This document shows positions 13,101-26,237 of a DNA stretch of 64,000 nt, one piece after another (the first letter of the stretch is position 1; each line of letters starts with the position of its first letter). The notes below the pieces were generated by a model. It saw only the letters and a list, made by a program, of their open reading frames with translations. It ran no database searches and was not told where the DNA came from. The DNA is from Mesostigma viride (Eukaryota > Streptophyta > Mesostigmatophyceae > Mesostigmatales > Mesostigmataceae). Location: positions 15,001 to 79,000 of the forward strand of contig RPFO01001436.1 in NCBI GenBank assembly GCA_009746045.1, in the 5' to 3' direction. Both the position numbers and the translations under genes were made by a program.

Positions 13101-16100
13101 GGTCCAGGGGCTCTTCTCGGCCGTATGGCGTGGCGCCAACACCGCCATAACCCAGACAGGGACGCTCCTGGGCGGCAAGCTGCTCGGATTCGGCGACTCG
13201 GACGACGAGTCGGGCGACCAACCGATCAGCCCGCTCAAATTCCTCGCGGGCCTCAAGTCCCAGACCATCTCCCTCATGAAGGCGTCGGAGCATTTCATCA
13301 TGTCATCCAAACGTGACTCGAGCGCGAGCCGAGACCTGCGCGTGTCCCTGGAAATGTCCCACGAGGCCCGGTCCTCCATGGAATCACAGCGGGGCTCCCA
13401 ATCCTCCCTGCAAGCTTTGAGGGGATCCCACTCATCCGTGGAAGCAGCTCCGCGGGGATCTGGTGCTTCTGTGGAGGCATCACTTCATTCACAGCGCTCG
13501 ATGGAACTCTCCTGCGAGCTGTCCCGTGAGATGTCCCAGTTGGGGGGAGTACGGGACATGTCCCATTCGGGGGAGCGGCAGCTGTCTATTTCAGAAGGAA
13601 AGGGCACGTCCGTTTCGGATGCAAGGGGCATGCCAATCTTGGGAGGAGGCGGGGCGGAGAGCATGCCGGCCAGCCACCCAGGGGCGCAAAAGACCAGTCG
13701 CCAGCCTGCCACTCTTATCGATTCGGGGGTCGCCAGCGGTGATGGTGATGGCGACAGCCTGGTTCGGCCCTTTGACCCGCGAAGTAGCCTCGACTGGGTC
13801 CCTCGTGCCATCGATGATGGGGACGGCTTGGATGGTCGGCAGATGATGGCGTCACATCCCGACCCTGCAACAATGGGGAGCGAGCTGGCTCTGGTGGATG
13901 TCTTGCAGGACGCCGATGGCACATACGGCACGCCACAGCACCCTAGTGCCCCGCACCATCACAGTGACACGTGGGGAGTCACCGATGATCGCTCGGAGGC
14001 TGGCTTGCTGTCATTGGACCGCCAGGGCGATGCGATATCAGCCCTTCCTGCGACAACGATGCCTTCTTCTGGCGGTCGCCCCTCTGCCAGTACTGCGTTG
14101 GCAGTGGTGACAACCAGGGGTGCGGAGAGAGGATCCTCCTTTGCCACCCAGGGCCTTGGGGGTGGGCTCCACGCGCCCCCCCGTGCGTCTCGCTTCAGTC
14201 AGCAGGCCGGCGACGGCAGCAAAGGCATGGGGTCGGTGACGGGTGCCAGTGGCGTGCTGGCCGCGGGCGGGATGGTTGGGGTGCAGGGCCAAGGCATTCC
14301 TGTCAGTGTACAAGGCACGCAAGGCCATGCAGTGGGGGGGAGTCACGAGGGGAGCGTGGGGGCAGGCGTCCTGGCGCTGCCACCTGTCATGGGGGGGGAA
14401 GAGAGCCCCTCGGGTGCACTGGTGCAGGGGTCTCCCGCATGGGACGCTGCGCTTCTGGCGGCCGGGTGAGTGGGTTGCAGTTGAATCTTTGGCCTGCGGG
14501 TCCGTTAAAATATCCTTGTCACGCCAATTCGGTTCCACCTGTTCCAGGAACTAAGTTTATATGATAGTAATAATACATATAATCAAGTTAAGGTACGTTG
14601 ATATCGTAGTGTACTCGTGAGCTTATCCGCCTTGTAGTATAAACTATACACTGAAAGCCAGGTATAAGCTCATAAATCCAACCTGCCTTTTCCCACGGGC
14701 TGCTTCCTGTGGCATCCCCCTCCCCTCCCATCCAACAGCTCGTGGCGTCCTCGCTTCCCATACAATAACCCGTGGCATCCCCCTCCCTCCCACTCCAACA
14801 ACAACTGGTGACCACCACACCTGCCGCCCCACCCACCACAGCGCGGGGGATGCCACCAACGTCACCGGTGGAGAAACCTTCCCCGTGAGCCTCACTCGCG
14901 AGGACAAGGCGCGCCGCTTCAACCGGCTCGTCCTACGACTGCCACGTGTCGTCGCCGCGTTCATCGCCATGGCGTCCGCCGCCAAGAAGCATCCAGGGAT
15001 CATCAGCGGCACGCCCACCCCCGCGGACCTGACCGCCCTATTCACCTCCCTAGGCCTATCCATCCCGTTTGCCCAAGTCCATGCACTCATGCGCGAGGCC
15101 GGCTTCCTCTCGAGCGCAAAAAGCCCGACAGGGATTCCTGGTCGCCAGATCATGTTTGGCGCCCCATCATCGCCCTCGGCATCTCCCAGGGACGCCTCCC
15201 CGAGTGCCACAGGAAGCAACCCTAGGTCCGATGGTCTGCGTCGGCTACTCCCCGTGCCGACAAAACTACTCGAGACCCGCTCTGCGAACCCGGCCAGTGG
15301 ACCCGTCCCATTTTTTCGCTCCCTCTGCTCGTCCGCACGGTTTCGGCAGTTAGTGCTGGCATCCCAGTGCCCCTCGGCAGGGACTTCGTCAGGGTTACCG
15401 TCAGGGAAAGGGATGCGTCAATCGGGGGATGCGACGGGCGCGGTGGTGGTGGTGCACGGGGGGGCAGGAGAGCTGAGGGCGGAAGGGAGCTGCCACCAGG
15501 GGTCGACTGGCATCAGCCACAATGGGATCTGTGCGGTCCGGGTAAGGAGAAGTACAAGACAGGCCACCTCCACGTCTCTGGCTTCGCATATTCTCAAGTG
15601 AGATAGGCAGCATATGAGATAGGCAGCATATGAGATAGGCATCATATGAGACAGACGGCATATGAGATAGGCAGTATACAGGATAGACGGCATGTGAGAT
15701 TGGCAGCATATGGCCTGCAGGGCACGCTCATCCTGCTCGAGGAATTTTCACTTCCTTGTCACGCTTACGTCGAATACACTCATAACGCGGCATGAACTTT
15801 TCCTTGCCTAACCCCCCCCCAGGGGTAGGCGCCCTCATCCTAGTAGGCGCAATTATCCTGCCCGATGAATTACTAACCACTTCTGAGGATTCACTAGCAA
15901 CATGCTTTTGTCTATGCCTCGTGACCCTGCAGGGCGCCCTCATCCTCCTCGAAGAATGCTTCACGCTATTCGACGAAGACGGCAACGGTCTCATCGACAT
16001 GGACGGGCTGGAGGACATGCAAGAGATCGTCGGGCCCATGCTGGGCGAGGTGGCGGAGGACATCCTCATGGAGCAGTCGCTCCGCTCCGAGGCGCCCCAC

Positions 16101-19100
16101 TTCAACAAGGACGAGTTCAGCGCCTGCTTCCTCGGGTGGGCGGGCGTGCAAGAGGAGGAGTACGGGACGACGTGGGACGAGCTGGAGACTCCCAATGATG
16201 AGGAGGAAGAGGAAGAGGAGGGCGCGGGACGAGACTGGGAAGGGGGAGGCCATGATGTCAATGAGGGGGTAGGGGGAAGCGATCGGCCAGTGGGTGGTAG
16301 GAAAGCCAGCGGGAGGGGCAGATGGAGCGGGGCGGGAGATGAGGACGTGATCGCGGATGACAGTATTAGGCCCTTCAAGGCGGGTGAGCATGGCCGGGAG
16401 CTTTCTGTCCCCACTTCGACCATGGTGGGAGCGAGGGTACAGGCGTCGGATGGAGGGATGCTGGGCGCGAACGGGCTGCCGAACGGGCGCTCCCTGGGGA
16501 ACCCTTGGACAGGTGTCGGCGGGAAGTCACACAAGGTGGTCCCACTCCCGTCCGGGAAGCCGGGTCAAGTGATCGGCAAAGTGGTCGTGAATGGCCGTCA
16601 CTCGGGTAGTGACAAGGCTGCTGGTGACAGCATGTCATCGTCGACAATCATCACCGTTGCGGGACGGTTAGAGGACGCGACCCACCCGTCGGCGATTCAA
16701 GGGCCAAGCAAGAAGGAAGGAGGAATCGTGGGACCGAGGCCGCCGCCTATTCAGACCGGTGGCAGCAACTGGGTGGGGGCCTCGGGCAAGGGTGGGGTGG
16801 CATCGCCCCCGTCGGAAGGGGGCCCCAAGCCTGCCATCCAGCTGCAGGGTATTTCTGACGAGATCAGGGACTTGGCGCTCCGGTTCGGCCAACCGCGGGC
16901 GTCTCTGGCGTCATCGTCGTCGTCATTGGCGCGGTTCCGGCATGACGACACGGAGGAGGATCGCGGGCGGTACTTGCTCGAAGGTTGGTGGGGCTATTTA
17001 TAGGCTGCTGCGTGTGTGTGATGGGGCTCCGTGAACTCCGTCATGTGCTTATCACACTGACCTCGTGAGGATCTGTGTGGTGTTATGGGGAAGGACAGAG
17101 GGCCATACCTGCTGGACGGTGGGTGGAGCTTATATAGGCTGCAGCATGTGTGGGCTCCATGCATGGCTCTATGACCTAGTAATCAAGGCCGCATTGAGAT
17201 AATTAACAAAGAATGTGAACAGGGCTGTGGGGGACTCGGTCTGCTTTATGGGGTATGCTAAGGATTGGTGTATGGTTTGGGGGGCTGATAGCTGTTGGTG
17301 CTTGCCCAAAGGTGGGTGGGGATATTGACTAAACGACATCTACCACTGCTCTTTTTATGGTTGTGTATATCACTACTACTCGTATAAAAGTCGCCTTATT
17401 AATATAAGAATGCTATTTATTTTTATATAGTGAACCCCCTTATACGGGACGCTAATGCTCCTTCGCCAACTGTGACAGAGAGGCGCGCTTTAATAAATCA
17501 AATAATGATTGAGTGAGCGCACAACAGCGACTCGGTTAAAATGCGGACATTGTGTTGTGATGTTCTCACGTCCCAGTCAGGAATTTTCCAAAATAGTGTC
17601 CCAAAATAATGTCCCCCCAAAAGGCCCCAAACCTATGACCCACATATTTGGCACCAAACACACTGCTGACGCACACTTAGACATCCCTCGGCTCATTGCA
17701 GACAATCCCTCGGCACGTGTTGCGTTTGCGGTTGCCAGCTTTAATGACGCAGGCCAACGATGGCCCCGCGGCTGCAGGCATGCCCCGCCTGACCACCTGC
17801 CGGACGTTCACGTCTTCGGATTTGAACCAGAACCGCTGGGTCATCCTCCCCAACGCACCCTGGCTGCCCGCGTGGCGGGCCCTGATCACGTGAGTGTGGC
17901 CTGTTTGGCTGCAGCAGTTTTGCTGTCTTGCTGTGCTGTAGCAGAGCTACTAGTAGTACATACTACATTCTGCTACATTATGAACCGCCTTGCTTGGTGT
18001 GGACGGGTGTGCACATTGCTGACGCACCTCATGAAAAGCGGTTTATATGTACCATTCAAACAATTTTAGGACAAGGCTTTATGTTCTTGTCAGTGGCAAA
18101 AAAAAATGGTGTCCGTGAGGTGCAGGGTGTTTTTTCATTTTTTACCGTAGGGTGTGATGAACTTGTCATAATACTTGCCCTGCGCCCCTGCCACGCATCG
18201 TGCCCAGGATCCCGTTCCAGCTTGGTATGCCATGGCAAGAGCGTATGGCTTTCCTTTCATTTTCAAGCTCAGTATCTATCAGATGCGGGACCACATGCCT
18301 TACCATACGATATGCATGTGTCCTGGACACGACATGCCTATTCAACCAACCAGTATCACATCACAGCCCCCTATCTGACCCCTATATGCCCAACCACGTG
18401 CACGATCGTCAGGGTATCCATCGCAGCCTGCTGTCTGGGTTCTACCCGTGGGACATCCCCTTCTTATCTGCTTAGGGTTTAGGGTTTCTTGACGCCTGCC
18501 CCATGTAACACCACCCCTTTCTCTCAGCGTGCAGATTCCTCTCCGACTTCTCACTCATTTATTCCTCTTCGTGTCTCACTCCTGTATGTCGTGTCTAGTA
18601 CTGTTATTCCCTCACAGCTTCCTCCCCGGCTTCTATGTGTGGGAGATCCTTCCCCCCCAACACCCCTCTAACTACTATATTCCCTACCACATGACATATC
18701 ACCTCTTGAATCTCCTTGTGCAGCTTCCTTTCCGGCTTCTACGTGTGGGAGATCCCGTTTCGCCTCGCCTACGGTGACGGCCTCGGATGGGTCTACTGCG
18801 GCGTCGTGGCGGGATGCCTCGACCTCCTCGTCGTCGTCGACTTTGCGCTTAAGTTCTTCACGGTGAGTGACCGTTGCATGTGCCTCTTTAAACATTTCTC
18901 TGTGGTAAGCTTGCAACCATAACGAGTGGCACAATTTTTTTTCTGCCGTTTGTAGTTTCACAGTATACCTGCAAGTTGTCGCTTTACACTCAAGTTCATG
19001 TATTTACTATTGTTTATTTCATGTTCTTCACAGTGAGTCACATCACCACCTGTGGCTTTGTTCATTTCAAGGACTTCATGTTAGCAGGCAGGCATTTCTG

Positions 19101-19270
19101 CCATGTGACCCCCGAATGAAAGCACTTGTTTTCCTAGTCGTTTTCCTGCGTCGTCCTTGGGTACCTGCGCCCAAGGCTCGCTGCATCTGCTGGTTCCCAC
19201 CACCACCACTGCCGCCGCCGCCACCACCGCCGCCACCACCACCACCGCCACCAGCACCACCAGCACCACC

Positions 19271-19301
<31 letters not shown>

Positions 19302-22300
19302 CCACCACCACCACCACCACCACCACCACCACCACCACCACCACCACCACCACCACCACCACCACCACCACCACCACCACCACCACCACCACCACCACCA
19401 CCACCACCACACGTCATCCTAGGTAAATCTCCCCCCACACACATACCAACAGCGGCGACAACAAAAGTTCTCCTCTTCCGTAGGCTACGTGGACTGACCA
19501 TGGCAATAGTCCTAATACTACACCAAGACCACCGCTGCTTCTGATGGACCCCGCAGGCCTACGTGGACACCAACAGCGTTGTCCAGACCAGCCTGCGTGC
19601 CATCTTCCTCCGCTACTTGCGCCGCAACCTGCTCATCGACCTGCTGGCGTCCCTACCCCTGGACGCGCCGCTCGTGCTCTTGCAAGTCGCGCCGCTGACC
19701 ACCACGGGGTGGCTCCGCCTCCCCAAGCTGCTCGCATGTCGGTTCCTCCCCAAGCAGTACCTGAAGATCCTCCTGAAGCCCGTCGCCAGGGACATCCAAT
19801 CTGCGGATGACGATCTCAAGGACAAAAATAAGGAGTCCGAGGGCTCCGAGGGCCACGGCCGCAACCGCCGCTATAACCCCGACCCGGACACCAAGGATGC
19901 CGCAAATCCCGGAACAGACGGCAAAGGGGACGACGCGGTCTTCTCCTTTGCCAAGAGCAAGGCGCTCCTGGGGGGTATTCTGGCGTTGGGCACGGGGGTG
20001 GACTCGTTGCTCTCCGGCATGCGGCGGCTGCTCCCCATCCTGTTCACCGTCGTGCACGTCATGGCGTGCGTGTGGCACCGCATCGGTGTCGTCGAGGGCC
20101 ACCGGACGTGGGTCTCAAGTGACATCAGCTTTGAGGGGAATGAGCGGCTGCCGGTGCAGTACATCCTGTCCCTGTATTGGTGCGTGTGATCGCAGGTTTA
20201 CTACTAAATAATAAGTATCGCGGGTGCAGTACATCCTGTCCCTGTAACACGGTTCTTCGTCTGGTTGCCTCCCACTTACCCTCCCGCGTACCTCCCGTTT
20301 ACCCTCCCGCGTACCCTCTCGCTTACCCTCCTTCTGACACTCCCAGTTACCTTCCGGCTTATATCCTGTCTTACTCTCACCCCTCCCCCTTCTTTCCTGC
20401 TCACCCGCCCTGTTTCTCTCCCCACCCCCCACCCCTCCTCATCACCCACCCACCCGTCATGCTTCTACTTTTTACTCTCCCGGACCCCACCACCACCACC
20501 ACCACCACCCCCTGCCAGGGTGTCGGCCACCCTCTCCTCCCTGGGCCTCGTCGGCGACATGAAGCCGAGCAACGACAAAGAGCTGCTCTTCACGGTGGCC
20601 CTCATGGTGCTGAACTTAACCGTGTACGCGTACGTGGTCGGGGAGATCTCCCAGCTCGTCATGAAGCAGGACGAGAAATTGGTCGAGAGCCGGCGGAACA
20701 TCAGCCTCGTCAACTCGTACATCCGTGAGAAGGGGTTACCGCCGGAGCTCGCGGGGCAGATCATCTCGCACTTCGAGTTTGTCACGTCGAGGAACTTGAT
20801 CGGGTCGGACGAGCAAGAGATCTTCCTCTCGCTCCCGCGGTCCCTGCAGGTGGGGCGCCGGGGTGGTTGTAATGGGCATTGTGGGCATGTATTGAAGAAC
20901 TATATATATATCCTTTTTTAGAAGGTACTGGTACTTCGTCTTCAGTCGGGTGCTGGTGAGGTGCTTTAGTGGGGGCTTCTGGGGCTCTGGTGTGGTGACG
21001 TATTGGGCGCTAAGGTGGACATGGCGACGTACACCGCGCGTACTTTACTTCTCTAACGATCGGTTCATAACCCCGCATGCGCCTGTAATGCCCGCAGGTG
21101 GACGTGGCGACGTACATCACGCGGGACCTGCTGGCGCACGTGGCCATTTTCCGCGATTGTGACGAACGGTTCCTCGACGCCGTCGCCTCGTCGCTCGTGG
21201 AGGACGTGCGCGCGCCGGGAGATTACCTGTTTCACGCCAACGAGACGGGGAGGGAGCTGTTCGTGGTGGCGGAGGGCAGCGTGGAGCTGATATCTTCGAC
21301 GAGGAAGGAGGGGGAGGCGGTCAATGCCACGCGGGGGGAGGGTGGGTGAAGGGTACTATACAATCATACACTCGTGATGTGCTACTAACATGGATTATGT
21401 TTCTTAGATAGGCTACACTAGAAACCACGTGGGGGGGAGGGTGCATACGAGAACGTAATGCTGGTATATCTCTATAAGAGAGATTATGAACTCTAGATAG
21501 GCTGTGCGAGAGGCCAGGCGAGAAGAGGGTGCGAGAACCAATACTACAATATGTTTTACTTGATGGGCTATTACAGGGTAGATTGTGTGTTTTAGATAGA
21601 CTGTACTAGAGGTCACGTGGGGGGAGGATGCCTGTGGCTATTCCATCCTGTTATGTAACTACTACTCTAACTGTTAGTTTTTAAAATGAGGATGACCTAT
21701 TACCCATCCTTCGACTGATTTTATTTCTTTCATTCTCCACGTGATCGACCCCTTATTGGAAGGGTCACATCAGTTGATAGGACATCGAAGAAGTGAGTAA
21801 TGTGGTTTGTAGAAGACCGGGCATCATTATTTCAAAGACGACCCCCCTAGCTAGCATAATTTCAAAGACGAGTCGTCTAGCTAGCTAGCATAGTAACATA
21901 CAAAGGGGTCCATCGCATAGTTTCTAGTTTTCAAAAAGGCTTCTTCCATTTAGTTATGTATCGTTTGCTTGCCCACAATCTTCACAGATAACCCATGCCG
22001 GTCCGCGTTTGTTAAGTTTTGGGCTTTTATGTGTTACTTTATATGAATAATTGTATGTTGTGTGCCACCACTGAGTAGTACGCACAGGTTGAGATTGGCA
22101 GGAACTCGCGTCGCTGTAACAGAGGCGCAGGATTATTGGGCAGAATCATTAACATGCCTTCGTTACCAGTCATATGTCCATGAAAGTCTCACCTCTGTTG
22201 ACATGCCAAAACCTATTGCTGACACACCAATGACATCACCATGTCGCACTTCTTTGTGCTGATTTTTGCCATTGCGTCCACAGCTGAAGTGGTCGGGGAG

Positions 22301-24990
22301 CTGGCTTTCTTTTTCGGGTAAGGAATTTCTTTGTGTGGTGCCTTTTACTTGTGTGTGCAGGAATGGGGGAGGACAAGAGCCCCGCGCTAGGTGAAGTGTT
22401 TCCCATCCTTATGTTCCGTCGTTTCACTCCTTGTGTATCGCACTCTCTATATATGTTAAAAATTATTATTCCTTACATAAGAGTGAAGGCACCCAATTAA
22501 ACATTAACAAAGCCAATGCTAACAAGAGATAGCACGACAAATAACTACAGCCGGGATGGGACACTCGATCCACGCCGCGGAATGAAGTAAAACAGCCTTA
22601 TAACCGTGCTGCGCCGCAAAGTCAGCCCCCGTGCGGCGGAGCAAGATGTCAGCCATAGCCCGGGTAAGCGCTACCGGAAGCCGTTGGCGCCAATACGAAG
22701 TCCAGGTCCGCGCCGATCAAGGGGCCCGCTGGCCCTCCAGGTCCAGCCGGTCTCTACATATGTACATATACTACTATATTGCTGTATATCTTCTACTAGT
22801 ATACATAGCAGCATGTATTAACGCATAATTTTTACAACGCCGCACTTGCCAATGGAACCCAAGCACCCACTGACCTTGCCCTTTTGCCTCCCAACGCTAA
22901 CCTCTCGATACCTCTCGATACGCCCCCTATCCGCATGCCCAAACCCAACCCCTTCCCATGCCTGTGGGCCCTCCCCTCGCTCCGCCCTCTCCCCCCGCTC
23001 AGCCTCAAGCATTCCACGAGCGCCCGCACGAGCCACCGAGGATACGCCACCCTCTTCCGCCTCAAGTCCACTGATTATGCCCAGCTGGTGAAGCTATACC
23101 CCGGCGAGGAGGAAGTGGTCACTGCCAACTGTCTCGCCTCGCTGGACTCGCTCTACCGGTCCGCGACCTTGCTTAGGGACGCACCTGGGGGGCCCGGGGG
23201 GCCCGGGGGCCCGACTGGGGTTGCGTCAGCAGCAGCCAGCGGCGGAGGGGGAGTCTCGGGGGTGGTCCCGAGGGTTACAGGGTCGGGTAGCTCTGAGGGG
23301 GGGCGCCTCCCTGGGGACGACCTGGGGGCGATGCGCAAGATGATCCACGCAGCCAAGGTCAAGCGCAAGGTTTGTGTGTGTGTGGGGGGGGGGGTTGTCT
23401 TAACGTAAGTCTTCGTGAAGGTGTCAGGGTATGTTCAGGAATGTGCAGCCAAGGTCAAGCACAAGGTTTTTTAAGTGAGGGGGGTTGCTGTTGACTAACT
23501 GCCATTATGTATGTGCCTGTTGTTGGGGGAGTAAAGGGAGCTTGAGGATGTCGTCATCCTGCTGGCGGCTCACTAACCGCAGGATGCTTGTTTGTTAATA
23601 TCATTCATCACGGCGGAGGGTGATCTATTATATTCAAATAAGATCAAAATAATAATGACTGCTTTCCTTGTATGCAGGAAACTGCATGAGACCATCCGGG
23701 ACACACTGACAGAGTTGAGGTGTTGACATTGTTTTCTTATTCAATCGGTTCCACCTCGCCATTCATTCTTGATGGCCCAGTCCACTCCTTGTTTCAATCA
23801 CGATGGCTGATTCTTGGGAGTGAATGGGTGTAAGAGGCGCTCGCTTGCATGGTCGTCTGCACCCCTTGCCCGTAGTCACATCCACCATTATGTACCGCAG
23901 CAAAAGCAGGTGATGGAGCTGGTGACGGCTGCCAGCAAGGATTTAGTCGCACTGACACAGTGGAGATCTTTGTTTGGTTCTTTCTCTGTCCACGTTGCCC
24001 ACCTTGGAATTGTCCCGGCGCAGCAAAAGCGGGTGACCGAGCTGGTGACAGCAGCCAGCAAGGGCGACCTCAAGGAGGTGAAGCGCATTCTGGAGAACAC
24101 CAACGTGACGTCACAGGACGGGGACTTGGACAACGTGAGTTCAGGGATAGATATGGACATGTTGATTTGTGATTTCTGGCCTGCGCTCTCATAGATGTGT
24201 GCCGTCCTCCATCAGCTCACTCGGGCAACCTAACATACCCTGCATAGTTGTGCCAAACCGCTTGCCACATCGATTGCCATCGATCGTCACAGGAACCGAG
24301 TCCGCACTGCCAGACTGCCATGTGTTTCTGAGCCGCACTGCTGGCCACACTGCTTACCTCCGTGCTTGCCACCCATGGCTTACGACAAACGGCTTATGAC
24401 GAACGGCTTGGCACACATATCTTGCCACACACGGCTGGCCAACCTGCAAATCTCCCCGGCACTGACCCCCCGCTTACCTACCCTGCATCCACCCCCACCA
24501 GCGGTGCGCGCTCCACCTGGCGGCAGCAGAGGGCCACCTGAACCTCGTCAAGATGCTCGTCCTGCGCTACGGAGCGGATGTCGACGTCAAGGTATGCATT
24601 ATTTGGTATTCTCCACTTTAAAATCTATTTACTGTAGCTACAGTGCAGATGTTGACGTAAATCTACGAAATATTTTACTGCACCTTTCCGCTATGGCCTT
24701 TCACTCCCTGTCCACACCTTCGCAGTAGGGACGATAGCTACGGCGGCCGTTGCAGTCATAGAAGTCGATTTTAAAAACATACATACAATTCAATAAACAT
24801 TCAATATCTATTATCACTATTAGATCGTGCTCTTCTCTGTGATCTGTGCTCTTTACAGGATCCTTGAGTCTGCGAAAATGGGGCCTCCCAATCCCGCCTC
24901 ATCTTCTTCGTCCCTTGCCAGGGTGTTCTCTCACCCATACCACACCCTCACCCTCTTGACATACGACTGCATGCTGAAATAAATGTATTC

Positions 24991-25056
<66 letters not shown>

Positions 25057-26172
25057 GCCCCCCCCCCCTCCAGGCCGGTCACAAACCAATATCAAACATG
25101 TCCCATTCTCGCACCCCCAAGGGTTTACTGCACCCCATAGGGTTTTGTACACCCCTTTTTCCCCATTCCATCTAAACCCGGTCTCCCCCCCGGCTGGAAG
25201 CATTCCCCGGGGGGAAGATTCTCTTGATTATCACCTGCTCACCTCCCCCCCTTGCACTCGCTCCTGTACCCCCTTTGCACCCGCTCCTGCCCCCCCCCCC
25301 CCCCCTCCACCCCCTGCCAGGACCGCAACGGCGTGTCTCCCCTCATGGATGCCATCCGCCACAACCACGCCGAATTGGCCTCCTTCTTGCGACGTCACGG
25401 TGGGCGCGCCGCGTTTCGCGACGCGGCCACATGGCTGTGCGCGGCGGCCGCTCGCGGTGACGTGCGGGAGCTCAGCGTGCTGGTGGAGAATGGAGTGGAG
25501 GCCAACAGCCGCGACCGCAACGAGGTAAGTTGGCCAGAAAATACATATATAGGGGGGGGGGGGGGAGTTGGCCAGAATTTGTATATGGGGAGAAGAGTTT
25601 GCCTGAATTTATTTAGGGGGAGGGAAGTTGGCCAGACTTCGTATGGGGGGTAAAAACGTTATCCAGAATACATAGATAGCCTCGCGGGGGGGGAGGGGGT
25701 GGGTGGGTGGTTATATAAAATGGTGAGGTTGGGGGGGAGAAAGGCGTGGGGCGTGGATGCCAACGGCTGTGACTGCAATGAGGTCAATTGGGGGGAGGGG
25801 GTGGGGTGGGGCAGAGGGGGCATTCTAATTCGACTTGAGCCACTCTTTGATTGCATGGGAAAGATATATGGCCTGGATGCCAAGCACCATGATCACAATT
25901 AGACAAGGGGGGCGGCAGGGGGGGGGGGGGGGGGGGAGGGGAAGGTCACTTTCCCACTGCAAAAGCCTATGAAATGAGCAGAGGGCTCTTGGTATTATGG
26001 GGAGTTTGTGTTTAGAGCCAAGCCGCGTCATGTAGGGGCTGTTTCTTATTTTTCAAAAATTTTCACTATTTTTTTAGCAGCAGCTAACTGTCCGGAGTGA
26101 GGTACCCAACTGCGCCTGAGACATAGCTGGCGCTTGTTACAGGCTAGAGATTTCTGCACGCACACCCCAGGT

Positions 26173-26237
<65 letters not shown>

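Noticed and set aside
13485-14538. Long minus-strand frames opposite channel exon 9
   Set aside because: Shadow frames of a GC-rich coding exon, without splice or domain support.
17509-18069. Separate gene from the 186-codon plus-strand ORF
   Set aside because: It uses a different frame from exon 12, which alone gives the NRWVILPNAPWLPAW pre-S1 motif.
19076-19544. Poly-Gly, poly-Val, poly-Trp, poly-Pro and poly-Thr frames
   Set aside because: All come from the CCA array; the flanking exons are joined in phase without it.
22606-22760. Coding exon in intron 17
   Set aside because: The sequence (GCGCCGCAAAGTCAGCCCCCGTGCG and on) is a decayed minus-strand piece of the LINE ORF2 end, similar to 36420-36560, not a channel exon.
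23678-23726. Extra channel exon (CAG before GAAACTGCATGAGACC)
   Set aside because: It reads a stop in the required phase 0, and exon 18 joins exon 19 directly in phase with a continuous ankyrin start.
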